The notes under the pieces: generated by a model
What the model was told of the DNA's origin: nothing
Database searches by the model: none
What the model saw: the letters and a program-made list of their open reading frames with translations, nothing else
Assembly (NCBI GenBank): GCA_934047225.1
Contig: CAKOHE010000067.1
Span: forward strand, 152,954 to 216,953
DNA from: Ypsolopha sequella
Lineage: Eukaryota; Arthropoda; Insecta; Lepidoptera; Ypsolophidae
Length of the DNA: 64,000 nucleotides
Direction: 5' to 3'
Translations under genes and position numbers: made by a program
Shown here: positions 52,043-62,819 of the stretch, one piece after another
Numbering within the stretch: the stretch's first letter is position 1
Layout of the letters: every line of letters begins with the position of its first letter

Positions 52043-52405
52043 ATGGAGGAAAATGTCGTGTTGGCCTTAGCAGATGCAGAAAAAAGGTAAATGGTACTGT
52101 TAAAACTAGCATTTTCCGCCCAGAGTTTACCAAAGGCGGCACTAAAAATTATATGTCTTGTCTTGTTTTTTTAAGTGGCTTTGTACTGTTTGTACACCCC
52201 AATCTATTTTTCCTAAATAAATCAAGATACTTATTCTGATTAAATTGCTTCCTATAAGTAGGTAGGTATATGTTTGTGGTGTTTGCAAACTTATTTTCAA
52301 AATACTTATTCCAGGAGACAAGCCGTACCTGCTGCTACCACCCCTTATGAAACAAAAACCCGAAGCAGAGTAGAACTACAATTCAAGTCATGCTTTTGCA
52401 TGTAA
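52043..52405 (+). pseudogene. Two-exon remnant, 44 codons
   Basis: Exon 52043-52086 (MEENVVLALADAEK, donor GTAAAT) and exon 52315-52405 (acceptor TTATTCCAG; QAVPAATTPYETKTRSRVEL) join in frame, then a stop occurs. It precedes the YqaJ-like piece on the same strand and may be the decayed start of one gene. No domain is recognised in it. Confidence 0.35.
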
Positions 52406-52471
52406 CATAGCGAAGATGACTCTCAGATGTCTTGAAATAAATGGTGACGCCTACATAAACACCGGATACTG

Positions 52472-52715
52472 CACTATGAACAAGACAAAGCTGGGCTGTT
52501 TTTGAGTGCTTCTCCTGATGGCCTGCTGGTCAACCGAGAAGTTACTGAAGTGAAATGTCCACATGTTGCAAAAAAGGTCTGAAATTACTCCTGTAATGGT
52601 ACCATACCCTAAGAAAGTGAATGTTGAAAAGGAATCATAGTCATTAATTACTACCAAATGACCGCCTGTGGTCTAATGTGGTTTGAGCACTTGGTCGTGT
52701 CTGCACATTAAGGTG
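52472..52715 (+). pseudogene. YqaJ-type nuclease domain remnant
   Basis: The plus-strand frame reads GLFLSASPDGLLVNREVTEV then KCPHVAKK and a stop at 52580-52582. This is the core of the YqaJ/lambda-exonuclease fold: ASPDG with the metal-binding Asp, and E-V-K-C-P with Glu and Lys. Further on, NYYQMTACGLMWFEH (about 52646-52690) resembles the YYxQ.Q helix of the family in another frame. Stops and frame changes show decay. Such domains occur in insect proteins linked to repeats and viruses. Confidence 0.62.
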
Positions 52716-52719
52716 TGGG

Positions 52720-53345
52720 TCCATTTGGTGCCTGAAGTACAGTAATAGAGCCCACCAATCATCACGCTGGGACATACTAATCATTGGTAAAACATGGGTG
52801 TACGAGTGTGGACTATGACTTGCATTTCACAGTTTATACTCGAAAACACATGACACCCTCTGGGGGATTCATATCGTTGTACTGCTAAATACAGAGCCAG
52901 TAGTCCTGTACATCTGGAAAAGTAGAAAGTACTGTAATTTAATTATTTAGAACTTATCAGAATAGGGGTGATATGATGTATATAGACAAATATTAATTAT
53001 TGCAAATATTGTTTCAAAATTTGATGTTTTTTATTCTTCTCATTTAAAAAAAGATGTAAAAAGTTTATGGCAAATTAAAACAATAAGTATGTATTACAAA
53101 TGTTATTTTATTTTTACATTATGTTCTCCTAAAAATAGCAACATATACAATAAACAAAAAATATTTTAGACAGCTAATAAAATATGGAGTAAGTAAGTAC
53201 TTAACAATTTTTTTTATATTTTATAAGTTTTTAATAGCCAAAAACATGTGTTCTAAATGAACTCTCTTACTAGCTAGCTTATGGTCTAACCTTCCACCAC
53301 AGGGAATTAGAGATTTTAGAAATGTAGACTGTTATATCTAATATG
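52720..53345. other. Non-coding stretch, nothing recognised
   Basis: Probably the decayed 3' part of the YqaJ-like gene, then AT-rich sequence with AATAAACAAAAAAT (53151). No frame is kept. Confidence 0.3.
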
Positions 53346-53349
53346 CGTT

Positions 53350-53512
53350 GCGTTTCTAAACATCCGGGTAAATGTAAAAATTAACTGTCAAAGAGAATTT
53401 TACATTTCTGACAAGGTTTATTGAACAACTTCGTGCTTTTCGTTTTCACTCAGGTGGTTGTGGAACGGGTGACAGTTCATTTTTACCTTTACCCCGGTAT
53501 TTAGGAACGCTA
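53350..53512. mobile_element. MITE with about 40-bp TIRs
   Basis: The left TIR GCGTTTCTAAACATCCGGGT AAATGTAAAAATTAACTGTCA is inverted at the right end (TGACAGTTCATTTTTACC, CCCCGG.ATTTAGGAACGC). Interior about 80 bp, no gene. Confidence 0.8.
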
Positions 53513-53823
53513 CCTTAATGTAGATACTTAAAATATAATGTAAATAAATCTAAAATGTTGAATCCCTGATCTGCCCATATACTACCAGGTTAAACGTTGA
53601 CAGGAACCCTAAACGCTTCTGAAAAATAGGACACCAAACTCTTATGAGTAGTAAGTAATCATTAGACCTATAACGAAAATTTTCCAAGTCTTTTTTCCCA
53701 TAGTGCCCCCTTTTCTACACCCCAACCCTATAACGTGAGGAAAATTAACAATGCCCTCACTCAATTGTGCTCACTTCATTTCATTATATACACTGTCAAC
53801 ATGACTTTGAACTGCTTGGCGTT

Positions 53824-54153
53824 TCAATGGATGATTAGTTTTCTTTGACTACTGTTCTCGAAGCGAGCTTGTTGTTCCTTAGCCAATGGTAACTCTTCAA
53901 AAATATAGGTACTTGGATAGGTACGTGTAAAAAACTTGGCAAGAGGTTTATTTTCTGAAACAAGAAAAAGGTGTATAAATACTTTGTTGTAATATTTTAG
54001 TACTTGAAACAAATATTTAGGTTCATTCAAGACATCATAGTGGATAAGAAACTAACCTGTAAGCCTGTAAGCACTTTTTTCATCTGATTTGATCAGAACA
54101 TAACCTCGACAATTTTTTCTTTTATGCGACTTCTGCAACAATTTTATCCGCAT
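53824..54153 (-). CDS. Possible small two-exon gene, 75 aa
   Basis: Exons 54153-54057 (MRIKLLQKSHKRKNCRGYVL, IKSDEKSAYRLT; donor GTTAGT) and 53954-53824 (acceptor TTTCTTGTTTCAG; ENKPLAKFFTRTYPSTYIFE, ELPLAKEQQARFENSSQRK) join in frame. The stop is TGA at 53826-53824. The acceptor is good and the text is protein-like. The start could instead be an upstream exon, since KSHKRKNCRG is preceded by TTGTTGCAG, itself an acceptor. No known domain. It may belong to a mobile element. Confidence 0.38.
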
Positions 54154-54307
54154 TTATTAGCTCTCCTCCCACTCCATGGCTTTAATTAGTTATTTCTTTG
54201 ATTGCTTTCCTATTTATTCTGAGCTTGGTTGCTTTTTCGTTCGACTGCAAAGTTGTTGTCTTTTCGACTCACAACACAACACAATCACAAAATTCTAGGT
54301 TATAAAG

Positions 54308-54447
54308 GGCTGCGTTCAGTTTGATCGTCAAACGACGCTACGTCTGACGGACTACATGCTATCTCTTTTGCACGCGTTGTAATTGAACATGCTAACCTGC
54401 TGTCAGTGTTAGGTGGGCTTCGCCCGACGTTCAAACTAAACGCAGCA
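54308..54447. mobile_element. Short MITE, TIR GCTGCGTTyAGTTTGA
   Basis: GCTGCGTTCAGTTTGA at 54310 and, inverted, TCAAACTAAACGCAGC at 54430-54446. Inside are GTCAAACGACGCTACGTCTG and GGTGGGCTTCGCCCGACG. About 140 bp, no gene, target duplication unclear. Confidence 0.75.
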
Positions 54448-54711
54448 ATTATTACGTTATAACATTTTGTGGTCTGTGGACCGCTTTAAAAACCAATAAC
54501 GTTCGTTATTTTTAGTAATCTGTGTATTCAATTTAATCCTCGCAAAATCAAATAAACGGGCACCCAAATTTAGTTTGACAAAACCGAATTGAACACAAAA
54601 AAAACTTAACTAATTTTAATCGCTTTTTGGTTAGGTTATGTTTTAGTGCGGTGTTTAACCGAATCGAGTCCAGTAGCTAGCTTTGTAGGCGGCACTTTTA
54701 TCTCCATACTC

Positions 54712-54985
54712 GTAAGGGGTCATCCATTAATCACGTGAGGCTCGAAAGGGAGGTAGGGGGTTCGGAAAAAAACACCAAATATCACTAGGAGGGAGGGAGG
54801 GGTGTAGTGAGATATCACGTGTATTTATTTTTTCTTTGAAGGCGCAATTTTTAAACCAAAAAATAAAATAAATAAAAATTTTCAATAGGTATACCTTGTA
54901 CCAAAAAAATACACGTGATTTTGGGTAGGGGGAGAGGGGTTCAAAAGTTGCTAAAAACATGACGTGAATAATGGACGGCCCCTAA
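54712..54985. mobile_element. MITE, TIR AGGGG(C)C.TCCATTAWTCACGT
   Basis: The left AAGGGGTCATCCATTAATCACGTG and the inverted right end (CACGTCATTATTC.. GGCCCCT) form about 27-bp TIRs with TA at each end. Interior holds two TATCACGTGTATTTATT / ATACACGTGATTTTGG inverted pieces and purine-rich runs. This end type is widespread in insects. Confidence 0.8.
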
Positions 54986-55242
54986 AATAACATAATAATA
55001 TTTGACCCTCCTGTAAACTTAAAAAGCCTATGTTATGTAACGTATGTTACTCGCGTTTGTTATGAATATATCAAAAGCATCGATAAAGAAATCAATGTTA
55101 CTTTGTTGTTGCACATTAAAAACAAAATTCCATGTAAGTGAAGCTGCGGGAAAAGGCTACTTATAAATACGAATCAACGGATTTAAAATCTTGCACTAAA
55201 AACGAACAAATTCATTACATATCAATACAATATACTTACATA

Positions 55243-55498
55243 TACAACGTGTAGAAAGATGTAACCATATTTGAAGAGCTTATTTAGTCAATGGTATAGA
55301 ACAACTTTTACTATGGAACAAACACTGTATGCAAAAATGCAATACCGCTCGACCGAAATGTATAGAAGGGCAGATTTTTTTTTTGAGATTTCAGGGTTGG
55401 CTCCATAGTAAAAGTTGTTCTATACCATTGACTGAAAAAGCTTTTCAAATATGGTTAATTTGAAATGAGATGTTAATCGTTCTGTTACACCTTGTATA
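55243..55498. mobile_element. MITE A, copy 2 (opposite orientation)
   Basis: TACAACGTGTAGAAAG at the left and TCTGTTACACCTTGTATA at the right. The interior, read inverted, matches copy 1 (AACCCTGAAATCTC, CCTTCTATACATTTCGG). The right arm carries an extra segment near 55455-55478. Confidence 0.82.
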
Positions 55499-55499
55499 C

Positions 55500-55998
55500 A
55501 ATGATATTCCACAGCCCTAGATTTCTTACTCCATATATAGACAGTTGTAAATCATGGCCCAAGTTTCTCTATATCTATACATCGAAACATCCATACATCT
55601 ATACATCGAAACAAAACAACAATAACATAAGAGCCAAGTAAGGATTTTTCGTAAATAGACCTTGTCCGCTCTTGAATAAGATTTGTTTTACACGATCGAT
55701 GTGTGCAGAAATTCTATTTTGCTTCCGTAGCTCACAAAAAGTCGTAAAACCATATTGACCAGCCAGCGAATATAGAACTCAGTGATAACTATTTTTATAT
55801 CTTTCACCTTTATGCTAATGCATTAAGGTAGAAAACGGATTGCATCATATTGTCGATTTACGACGTACTATTGTTGAAACAGGCAAAGTCAGTTTTAGGA
55901 CTATAAAAGGAGTGGAGTCGCGCTTCGTTTATTTTATCCACTGATGACGATGATGACGGAACAAAGATGTAATTTATTATTTATATTTAAGGTATGTA
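55500..55998. other. Non-coding stretch, nothing recognised
   Basis: AT-rich sequence with ATCTATACATCGAAACA repeated twice at 55575-55612. No coding or RNA feature was recognised. Confidence 0.3.
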
Positions 55999-55999
55999 C

Positions 56000-56055
56000 T
56001 ACATACAAACAATCATACATACATAAATATATGTATGTATGATTGTTTGTATGTA
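56000..56055. repeat. Perfect 26-bp-arm inverted repeat, 4-bp loop
   Basis: TACATACAAACAATCATACA TACATA, loop AATA, then the exact inverse through 56055. The arms are (CATA)n-like in part but include the unique AAACAATC. It could extrude as a cruciform. Confidence 0.93.
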
Positions 56056-56600
56056 ATATGAATGCATGTAGCTTTTAGCTATGTGGATATATAATATGTT
56101 TGTTTAATATAAACAAGGTTTGTGTACCCTGGATCGAAGCAGGTTTATTCATTTGTACTTGTCACTAGAGGGCGCTGTAAAAGTAAATTATTAATATAAA
56201 ATAAACTAAAATATTGGATTAGATAGGAGCTTGATATATCACACAAATGTTATAAAATATTATTAGATACATCATTCGGGAAGAATAACCACTGGATGGA
56301 TTTCTATGCAGTTTTCAATGTCAATTAGTGTTTTTTTAAGAAAAGTTTACTTACTGTAAAACAACATACAGTAGAACGAAATAAATAATGCACATCGGCA
56401 ATATATGGTTGTAAGTATAAAAAGCTACCTAAAAAGATATTGCGTTGATTCTAAATAAATGCAATATCTTGTAAACGTATTTACAAGGAATTGCTAATAT
56501 TACCGAGGTGCGTTGTTTATTTTGTACTACTGTGAAATTTACATTTCATAAAAAATATTTAACATTAACATTTAATCTTACGTCATCAAGAGAAATAAAA
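56056..56600. other. Non-coding stretch, nothing recognised
   Basis: AT-rich sequence; CACTAGAGGGCGCTGTAAAA at 56163 is a common insect repeat motif. No gene. Confidence 0.3.
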
Positions 56601-56624
56601 CCGAAATTGTGACACAAAAACTTA

Positions 56625-56630
56625 TTTATT
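56625..56630 (-). terminator. Poly(A) signal for the 56.6 kb exon
   Basis: AATAAA on the minus strand about 16 bases after the stop at 56646-56648, in the position expected for a 3'-terminal exon with a very short 3' UTR. Confidence 0.55.
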
Positions 56631-56645
56631 AGATAATTAAGTGCC

Positions 56646-56966
56646 TTAGAACAAATTTAACTTATTATATACTTGTCTTTTTGAAGTGTACTTTTTTTCA
56701 ACATTATCTTTTTTGTATATGTAATGTAGACGGACATCGACAAACTTTTCAATTATAGCCTCAGTCAAATCATACACATGATTAAACTGATCCTTGGTAT
56801 GGGCATCAATTTTTGCAAATATATTGATGTCTATTAATGATCGCAATACCTTCATGGTAATAAAAGGTTTATCATATTTCTTGAGTAGCGTTTTGCCACC
56901 ACACAGTTTTAACAAATTCCTTATGATATTCTCTGCTTTATTATTCTTTACACATTGTGGTCCAAC
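56646..56966 (-). CDS. Terminal exon of a transposase-like protein (partial)
   Basis: Acceptor GACCCTCCAG before 56966, phase 0, 106 codons and a stop at 56646, with a poly(A) signal following. It reads VGPQCVKNNKAENIIRNLLK, LCGGKTLLKKYDKPFITMK, VLRSLIDINIFAKIDAHTKD, VYDLTEAIIEKFVDVRLHYI and KKYTSKRQVYNKLNLF. The end (H.YDL...I..Y/F.D.RLHY) resembles C-termini of THAP/P-element-type transposase genes of insects, from memory of the pattern only. No upstream exon was found. It may be a cut element or a domesticated gene piece. Confidence 0.5.
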   Translation of the reverse strand, partial: VGPQCVKNNKAENIIRNLLKLCGGKTLLKKYDKPFITMKVLRSLIDINIFAKIDAHTKDQFNHVYDLTEAIIEKFVDVRLHYIYKKDNVEKKYTSKRQVYNKLNLF

Positions 56967-57054
56967 CTGGAGGGTCTACCACCTTTCGTTCCGAAGATAT
57001 GCCCAAAAGAATATTTTGGCGAAAAATATTTTGGCCGATATTTGTTGGCACATA

Positions 57055-57375
57055 CCTAGTGTGATGGTCCTAGTGTCAGAACTGCCAGGGACATCCCTAC
57101 TGTCAGGAACAACCGCAATTTCAGGCACATCCCTAGTATCGGGTACATCCTTAGTGCCAGGCACATCCCTAATGACAGATACATCTCTTGTGTCAGGGAC
57201 ATCACTATTTCAAAGTCAAAGAATGCAAAGCACATCTCTAATGTCATGGGCATCACTACAAACTCGGGGACATCATTATTTCGAATTCAAAAATAACAAG
57301 GCCCATCCCTAGTGTCAGGGACTTAACTATGTCAAATTCAAAGAATGTAGAAGCACATCCCTAACGTCATAGTAT
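57055..57375. repeat. Degenerate 18-bp minisatellite
   Basis: Units like CCTAGTGTCAGGCACATC recur about 12 times with changes. On the plus strand they translate as SGTSLV/PGTSLM-type hexapeptides to 57310; on the minus strand as DVPDTR/DVPGTK. Later units are spaced by a longer insert with TTCAAA.TCAAAGAATG. It begins about 90 bp upstream of the 56966 acceptor, that is in its intron. Confidence 0.85.
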
Positions 57376-58980
57376 CGGATGGTTTTAAAAATAAACATTT
57401 GAATTTCATACTAATTTACTAGACACTTACAGAAAAACTTACTGGAAACTTGAAATAGCTCTCCAGGATGAAATACTTACTAGCTTGTCTAACTTTATTG
57501 TATGAAATGATAACACTTGAATGTATTTTTGAGAAATATAAATTAACTGCTTATATCTGTATTAAATGATATTTAAAAATGAATCAAAGAATAAAAAGAA
57601 ATATTTATAAAAGGCGACTCCATTAGAACTTTTTGTACTATGTTCTTGTTGCTTGTCTACTTTCTTACTTTAACGTACATGAATTGTGATGCGTATGTAA
57701 GAGATAACAACAAAACGAATGGCTGTTCAAATTTTTTCCGTTAAAACACCGAAATATTTACGATTTTAGTATTATTTATTATATTTAAGCATATATCTAC
57801 AACTTTGATGTAATAAAAGGTAGTAAATACTACTCTTTTTTGCTGTCTTATGGTGTCGTTTTTACACTTTTTTAGGCAACAATTTTGCGTGTTGTGTCAC
57901 GCGGGGTCACGCGCTGTCTGAACGACAATCCCACTCCTCAACTGTATTGAGTGGGTTTGTACGGGGCCACTTTTGGCGCGCTGTCGCATAATCTAGGGCT
58001 GTGGAATATCATTGCTTGTATACCTACACTAAAATTGTTTTTTAAAATAATACCTGTGCAACTGAAATGTCACCTGGTAACTCACTCATGGCGTGTATCA
58101 AGATTTTATTTACTTAACATTTAAATGAGATTGCCCATTGATTGCAGGTTGCAGGTAATCGAGTTTATCCTGCTGTCCCACTTTCTATTAATAGCCGGGA
58201 CAGAGATAGCCTTCGATTTCATCATCGGGAAAACCTAACTTGAGTCAGAGCCCTTCTTGGAGATGTTAATTTAGGTTTTATGTTTACTGAATTGCCTAAG
58301 CATGACGTAACTGATCAAGGAACAAACTTTATCGTTTCAAATACTTCAATCAATTCATAGGCATCTCTAAATTATATTTCAAAATGCATCCGCGTATTGT
58401 ACTAAGACCTAAATCAAGGACCTTTTACTATAGAGGATTATGAAAGCTCTACTGGAAATGAAAAAACAGCCTTGCAGTACAAATATACTAAATGGAGTGC
58501 TTTGGATATGAATAATACTGCAAGATCTTGAATCAAATTGGAAATAAAGTAACAAAAGATTATCAAAACACGAGTTCCTTCCTACTAGCTAAAAAACCCT
58601 ATTCCGATACAACCTAAACAAATAAACATAAATTGTCTGGAGAAGCAAAACATCCTAGTTACCCAGAGTACCTACATATGCAAGTAGAATAGATGCGCAG
58701 TGACAGAAGATGGATAGATAGCTTGGGGTTCTTAGAAGCAGTCGGCTGACTGAATGACAATGCAACCTAGAACGAAAGTATTGTACTTTTACTATGCAAA
58801 CGCGTGATTGGGATAGCACATGCAGTCTAGGATAGCGAAATTATAGTGGAATCTAGAAGGGTCAAATCGAACATAAATATAAACACGCCAGACATATAAT
58901 ACTAAGACAGGTATTTCTTGATATTCCAAGTGTTAATAGTATAAGTGGACATCTGTACACTCATTTTATAGCAACTATTT
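57376..58980. other. Long non-coding stretch, nothing recognised
   Basis: AT-rich sequence without protein-like frames or clear terminal repeats. TGTCACGCGGGGTCACGCGCTGTC (57896-57919) is a GC-rich island of unknown meaning. Confidence 0.3.
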
Positions 58981-58984
58981 TCAA

Positions 58985-59105
58985 GTGTAATAATTTGTCT
59001 TTATTCAATAAAATTAACTTAAATAACATTAAAATAGTAAAAAAAAAAAAGGGGGACTAAAATAAATTAATCTAAACTAAACTAGACTTAATTAATTTTC
59101 AAGTT
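58985..59105 (-). mobile_element. LINE 3' UTR fragment, minus strand
   Basis: TTCAATAAAATTAACTTAAA, GGGGGACTAAAATAAATTAA and TCTAAACTAAACTAGACTTA match the 3' UTR part at 51220-51300. No coding end is kept. Confidence 0.55.
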
Positions 59106-59109
59106 AATG

Positions 59110-59335
59110 TTATTGAATACAAGGTGAAATTTAATCAACCGCCTGAATTCATACATAAAAAAATATCTCCCATTCACACTGAACTAGATCAAATACAAAT
59201 CCTTGTGTAGGCAGTATAGGAGCAAAAAACTTTTTTTCGGATTTCGCCTGACGGATCATTAAACATTGTTCCTGGTCACTAACCGAGTCTGCAGTATGAA
59301 TTCAGGCGGTTGATTAAATTTCGCCTTATATACAG
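59110..59335. repeat. Foldback of a LINE/SINE 3' piece
   Basis: AAGGTGAAATTTAATCAACC GCCTGAATTCATAC at 59122 is inverted at 59295-59330 (GTATGAATTCAGGCGGTTGA). The part GACGGATCATTAAACATTGT TCCTGGTCAC is shared with 13270-13330. Confidence 0.7.
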
Positions 59336-59755
59336 ACTGGATTTTTTATTGCTTACTAGCCGACCATTTCGTTGTTCGAAGGGTTTAGCTTGGCGCCTAC
59401 GTAAAAGTTGTTCGCATAGACGGCGGGTACTATTTTTGTTTTCGGCTTTCCAGCGACTATTAATATAGGTAAGAGCGTTTGAGCGTTTGTGCACTTCGTG
59501 TTCGATTCGTATTCTTGTTTGTACATGTTATTTTCGTAGATGAATATCGGATCCGTTCTTAAGTTGTTCGTAACAAATCACGAATACGAATCGAATAGGT
59601 ACGAGTGAGTGCACAAACGCCCTAAGTCTTCATCAAAGAAGTAATACAACCGGAGGTCTACATAGTGAAAGTTCTGTGGTTGGTACAGAGAACTTTATCT
59701 CCCTATATCGCCTATGAGCTCGATAAGCCTTGTTCTAAATATGTATAGTTACAGA
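59336..59755. other. Non-coding stretch with inverted pieces
   Basis: GAGCGTTTGTGCACTTCGTG with TTCGATTCGTATTC (59478-59515) is loosely inverted at 59578-59622 (GAATACGAATCGAATAGGTA, GTGCACAAACGC). The foldback may mark another MITE. No gene. Confidence 0.45.
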
Positions 59756-59759
59756 TGAC

Positions 59760-60840
59760 ATTTATTACATAACATAAAACATAAAAAGTATTTATTTTCA
59801 TACACAAAGTCACAATTGTTTTAAAGCAACTGGCTCCCAAAAAGTTAATACTGAGATTCAGGAACCAGTTTCTCCTCTTATATTATAAATTATACAGGTC
59901 AAAGTGTTAGCGTAATAATTATTTACAAAAAAATACAAACAGGAATGTGGTTAGTAGGTACATAGAAATCTTATAATATCATATTAGTGGGTTAGTATTA
60001 CCATTAGGTTTTAATTTTTCCAAAAAAGAAGGTGAATTAATTAATTAGGCAAACTATGTAGAATAACAAATAGAAGAAAAAGGTATGAATTTGAGTATGA
60101 GGGTGAGTAATGTGTGAATTGTATGTGTGTGAAGTGTGAGGATGAATGCGTTGTGTTTGTGAAGATGTGTTTGTATATAATAAAACTAATAGTATAATAT
60201 ACCTCGCTATATTTATTTTATAATTTGGAAGACTAGAGGGTCGAGCAAATCCTCGGTTTCCTTAAATGTTAAATGTTGAATCCAGTCTTTGATGGCAATT
60301 TTACACTGTCGCAGAGGAAGAGGGTAAATATTAATTTCTCTGTTTAATTTGTTGTATAGGCGGCCACTCAAGCTTGGATAATGGCGATTAGCCAATGCTG
60401 TTTTAAAGAAAGGGATTTTGCAGACAAGGTCATTGCGGCGCTTCTTTGTTATAAAGTTCGGATCATAGGCTAGAGAAGCATGTTTTCTCAGAACAACTTG
60501 AAGAATAAAGAGCTGCCTTACAGTTTGTACTTTGCATTCTTGATATAATAGTGTGGTCGGATATCGAAAAGGTTTAGAATTCATTACCTTCAGGATAGCC
60601 CTTTGAGCTCTCTCGATGCTGAGAAATGATGAGATACCAGCACCTCCCCATGCAGCAATGCCGTATGTTAAGATGGATTGGGCTAGGGCATGATAAACCA
60701 TTAGAAGAGTCTTTTGGTCGGCGCACGATCTAAGGTTTTTAAATATGTAGATTAGTTTCCTGACACGGGGTTTTAGGTATTCAAGGTGTTGTTTCCAGCT
60801 TAGAGTATTATCAATTAAAACACCTAGATATTATTTACCT
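59760..60840 (-). mobile_element. CR1/jockey-like LINE 3' end, same family as 18.8-21.9 kb
   Basis: Codons from about 60835 to 60213 encode the RT thumb and C-terminus: KLIYIFKNLR, LAQSILTYGIAAWGGAG, RAQRAILKVMNSKPFRYP, RLYNKLNREINIYPLP. The 3' UTR runs to about 59760 with a GTGTG-rich piece at 60110-60175. It is 5'-truncated near 60835; the thumb is in two frames around 60700. Confidence 0.82.
60213..60701 (-). pseudogene. LINE ORF2 C-terminal block
   Basis: 162 codons from MVYHALAQSILTYGIAAWGG to a stop at 60213, aligned over its length with the 19263-20048 block (for example RAQRAxLKVM, VLRKH, RRxDLVC, RLYN). No RT catalytic residues are present. Upstream sequence to 60835 goes on in the same family in another frame. 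Confidence 0.85.
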
Positions 60841-62100
60841 ATTGTTTATTTATTGTTATTTATTGTTTTAAATATTGATTGTTCGGGTAGGCACTGCATT
60901 TGCAATAATCTGTGTAAGCGACATTAGCAGTTGGCTGAGTGCCCGCAGGCGGACGCAGTGCCGTGCGACTTTGTCCACTGCACCATTGACCTGCAGGCTG
61001 TAGGGTGCCGTCACTGTTAGGACAAATGGGTTACCAGGGAATTATGGCACGGGAGGAGACGCGAACAGTGCGGGTGATGATCAATGTAGCGGTTTCTATA
61101 GGTGTGGCCCGTGTGGCCGATATATTCATACAGTTCGGTATGTATGTCTTGTCTATCCATGGTACCGGGTTTGGGTGGGCCTATCTGTGAAGATGGCGGA
61201 ATAGTGTTTGGGCTTACTACATATAATAATCGACTTGGCGTTGTTCTTAAACAGGAAGAGGGCACAAGTAATATTTTGTCGCATTTTGCGGGAGAGGGGG
61301 GGGGGGGGGGGGTCGCTGAGTCTTGATATTATTCAAATATCTCAAATTAACTTAATGGCAGAGTTGCTACTTACTGAACTTTTGTAAAACTAAACTTTCT
61401 TGCTTATTGTAAAGACAGAGTTCCCTTTTAAAAGAACAACTTCCTTTGGAACATAGTTAGCAATACCTATTATTGGCTATGTGCAAACTAAGAATTTGTG
61501 TTTTTTATATACCTGTGTAATGCTGTTGGTGTTGTAAATAAAGAAATTGAAATTGAAATTGAAATTGAATACAAAAATGTTCGTTTGTATAAAATACTTG
61601 TTAGTATTTCGAACATTTTTTACCTATGAGAACAATACATATAGATAATCACCGACATTAAAAAATGGCATGTATTTAACGCGGCGACAAATTAATCTGA
61701 GTTAGGGATTTTAAAAAAATTAAAGGCGGTAGCAAAAATAATAGGTTGGCAGCTACATTGAAGGATAATTTTAAGTAGAAAGTAGCAGCTTTATAATCAG
61801 GTTATAGGCTATGTTTTAACTTAAACTGGCATTGATTTTTTGTTTTGGTAACTGAATTTATTATTAAGCGAATATTTGACGACGGATAAAAAGTAGAAAA
61901 CAGGCTTTCTTAAATTATACAATGAGGTTGTATATAAAGTTAACTGAGATGTGAAGAAAATATGACCATGGTCATGAAAAACATACTTTGTGCGACATTT
62001 TTAGAGCTCTGAATAAAACAAATAGTGACATGCAAAAAAAATAGTTTAAGTTTAAAAATAATAAAAAAACTGAACATAACCTAACTTTAAAGACCCAATA
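60841..62100. other. Non-coding stretch with small repeats
   Basis: Contains a GTGGCCCGTGTGGCCGATAT piece like the BEL/Pao C-terminal text (61106), a G run of 18 (61296-61313) and a (TTGAAA)n tail (61545-61570) of the LINE-tail kind. No gene. Confidence 0.4.
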
Positions 62101-62109
62101 TGACTTCTG

Positions 62110-62300
62110 CAATTGCTTCGGCGTTGCGAAAAGTGCAGCCCCTTCGCCCTTGCGTAACAAAGCACAGTCACCCATGCTCACCTTCGCAGCTTCGGCTTGT
62201 TGGTCGCCTTCGGCGACCAGCCTCAGCCGCTACGGCTCGCTCGGGTGCCTATGCCTTGTTACAGCAGGCGAGGGCTGCCCTTCCTCCACGCCTACGGCTT
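62110..62300. repeat. GC-rich dispersed repeat piece with hairpin
   Basis: TGGTCGCCTTCGGCGACCA (62201-62219) is an exact hairpin. CTTCGGCTTG, GCTACGGCTCGCTCGGGTGC belong to a GC-rich repeat style seen also at 8990 and 27310 in this window. Confidence 0.5.
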
Positions 62301-62815
62301 TTTATATACACTCTAGGGGTAGTACCCACAAGACTGTATAGAGTCGGGGTGCTCTGATTCGGTTTTGGAACTTATTCAACCTATTTTCTTCTATGCAACG
62401 AGCGCGCTTGTCGCCGTTTTCATTCAATTATGATTCTAAAAACAAAAATACTGAAATCCTAATACTTAATTATAGTACCCGTTTTAATTTTTACAGCTGC
62501 TTGCAAATCGCAGCCCGAATGTGTATTTTTATATGCAAGCATATAGTTGCCTATAAAAGAATGTTTGCTATCCCACTGTTAAAATTAGTCGCCATGTCAT
62601 TATTTATAGTACCTCGCCTATGATTTTATTGGCCCTGTTTAATATGTTTGCTACCTTAAAGTAGCAGCCATTATTTAGTTTTTATAAATCCCCGCATTAT
62701 AAAGCTCATCTAATATAATTATTGCTAAAATATTTAATTGCTGCCAAGTTATTTTTTAGAAACAAAATAGTTAGTCGCCCTTTAAGTTGTTAGTCGCTTC
62801 GAAAATAATTTGCCT
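62301..62815. other. Non-coding stretch, nothing recognised
   Basis: AT-rich sequence with no recognised feature. Confidence 0.3.
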
Positions 62816-62819
62816 TAAA

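Noticed and set aside
56794..57312. 172-aa plus-strand protein with repeat tail
   Set aside because: Its first half is the antisense of the transposase-like exon and its second half a minisatellite; no splice or poly(A) support.
61005..61190. BEL/Pao C-terminal fragment at 61.1 kb
   Set aside because: Only about eight residues (GVARVADI) match; too short to call.
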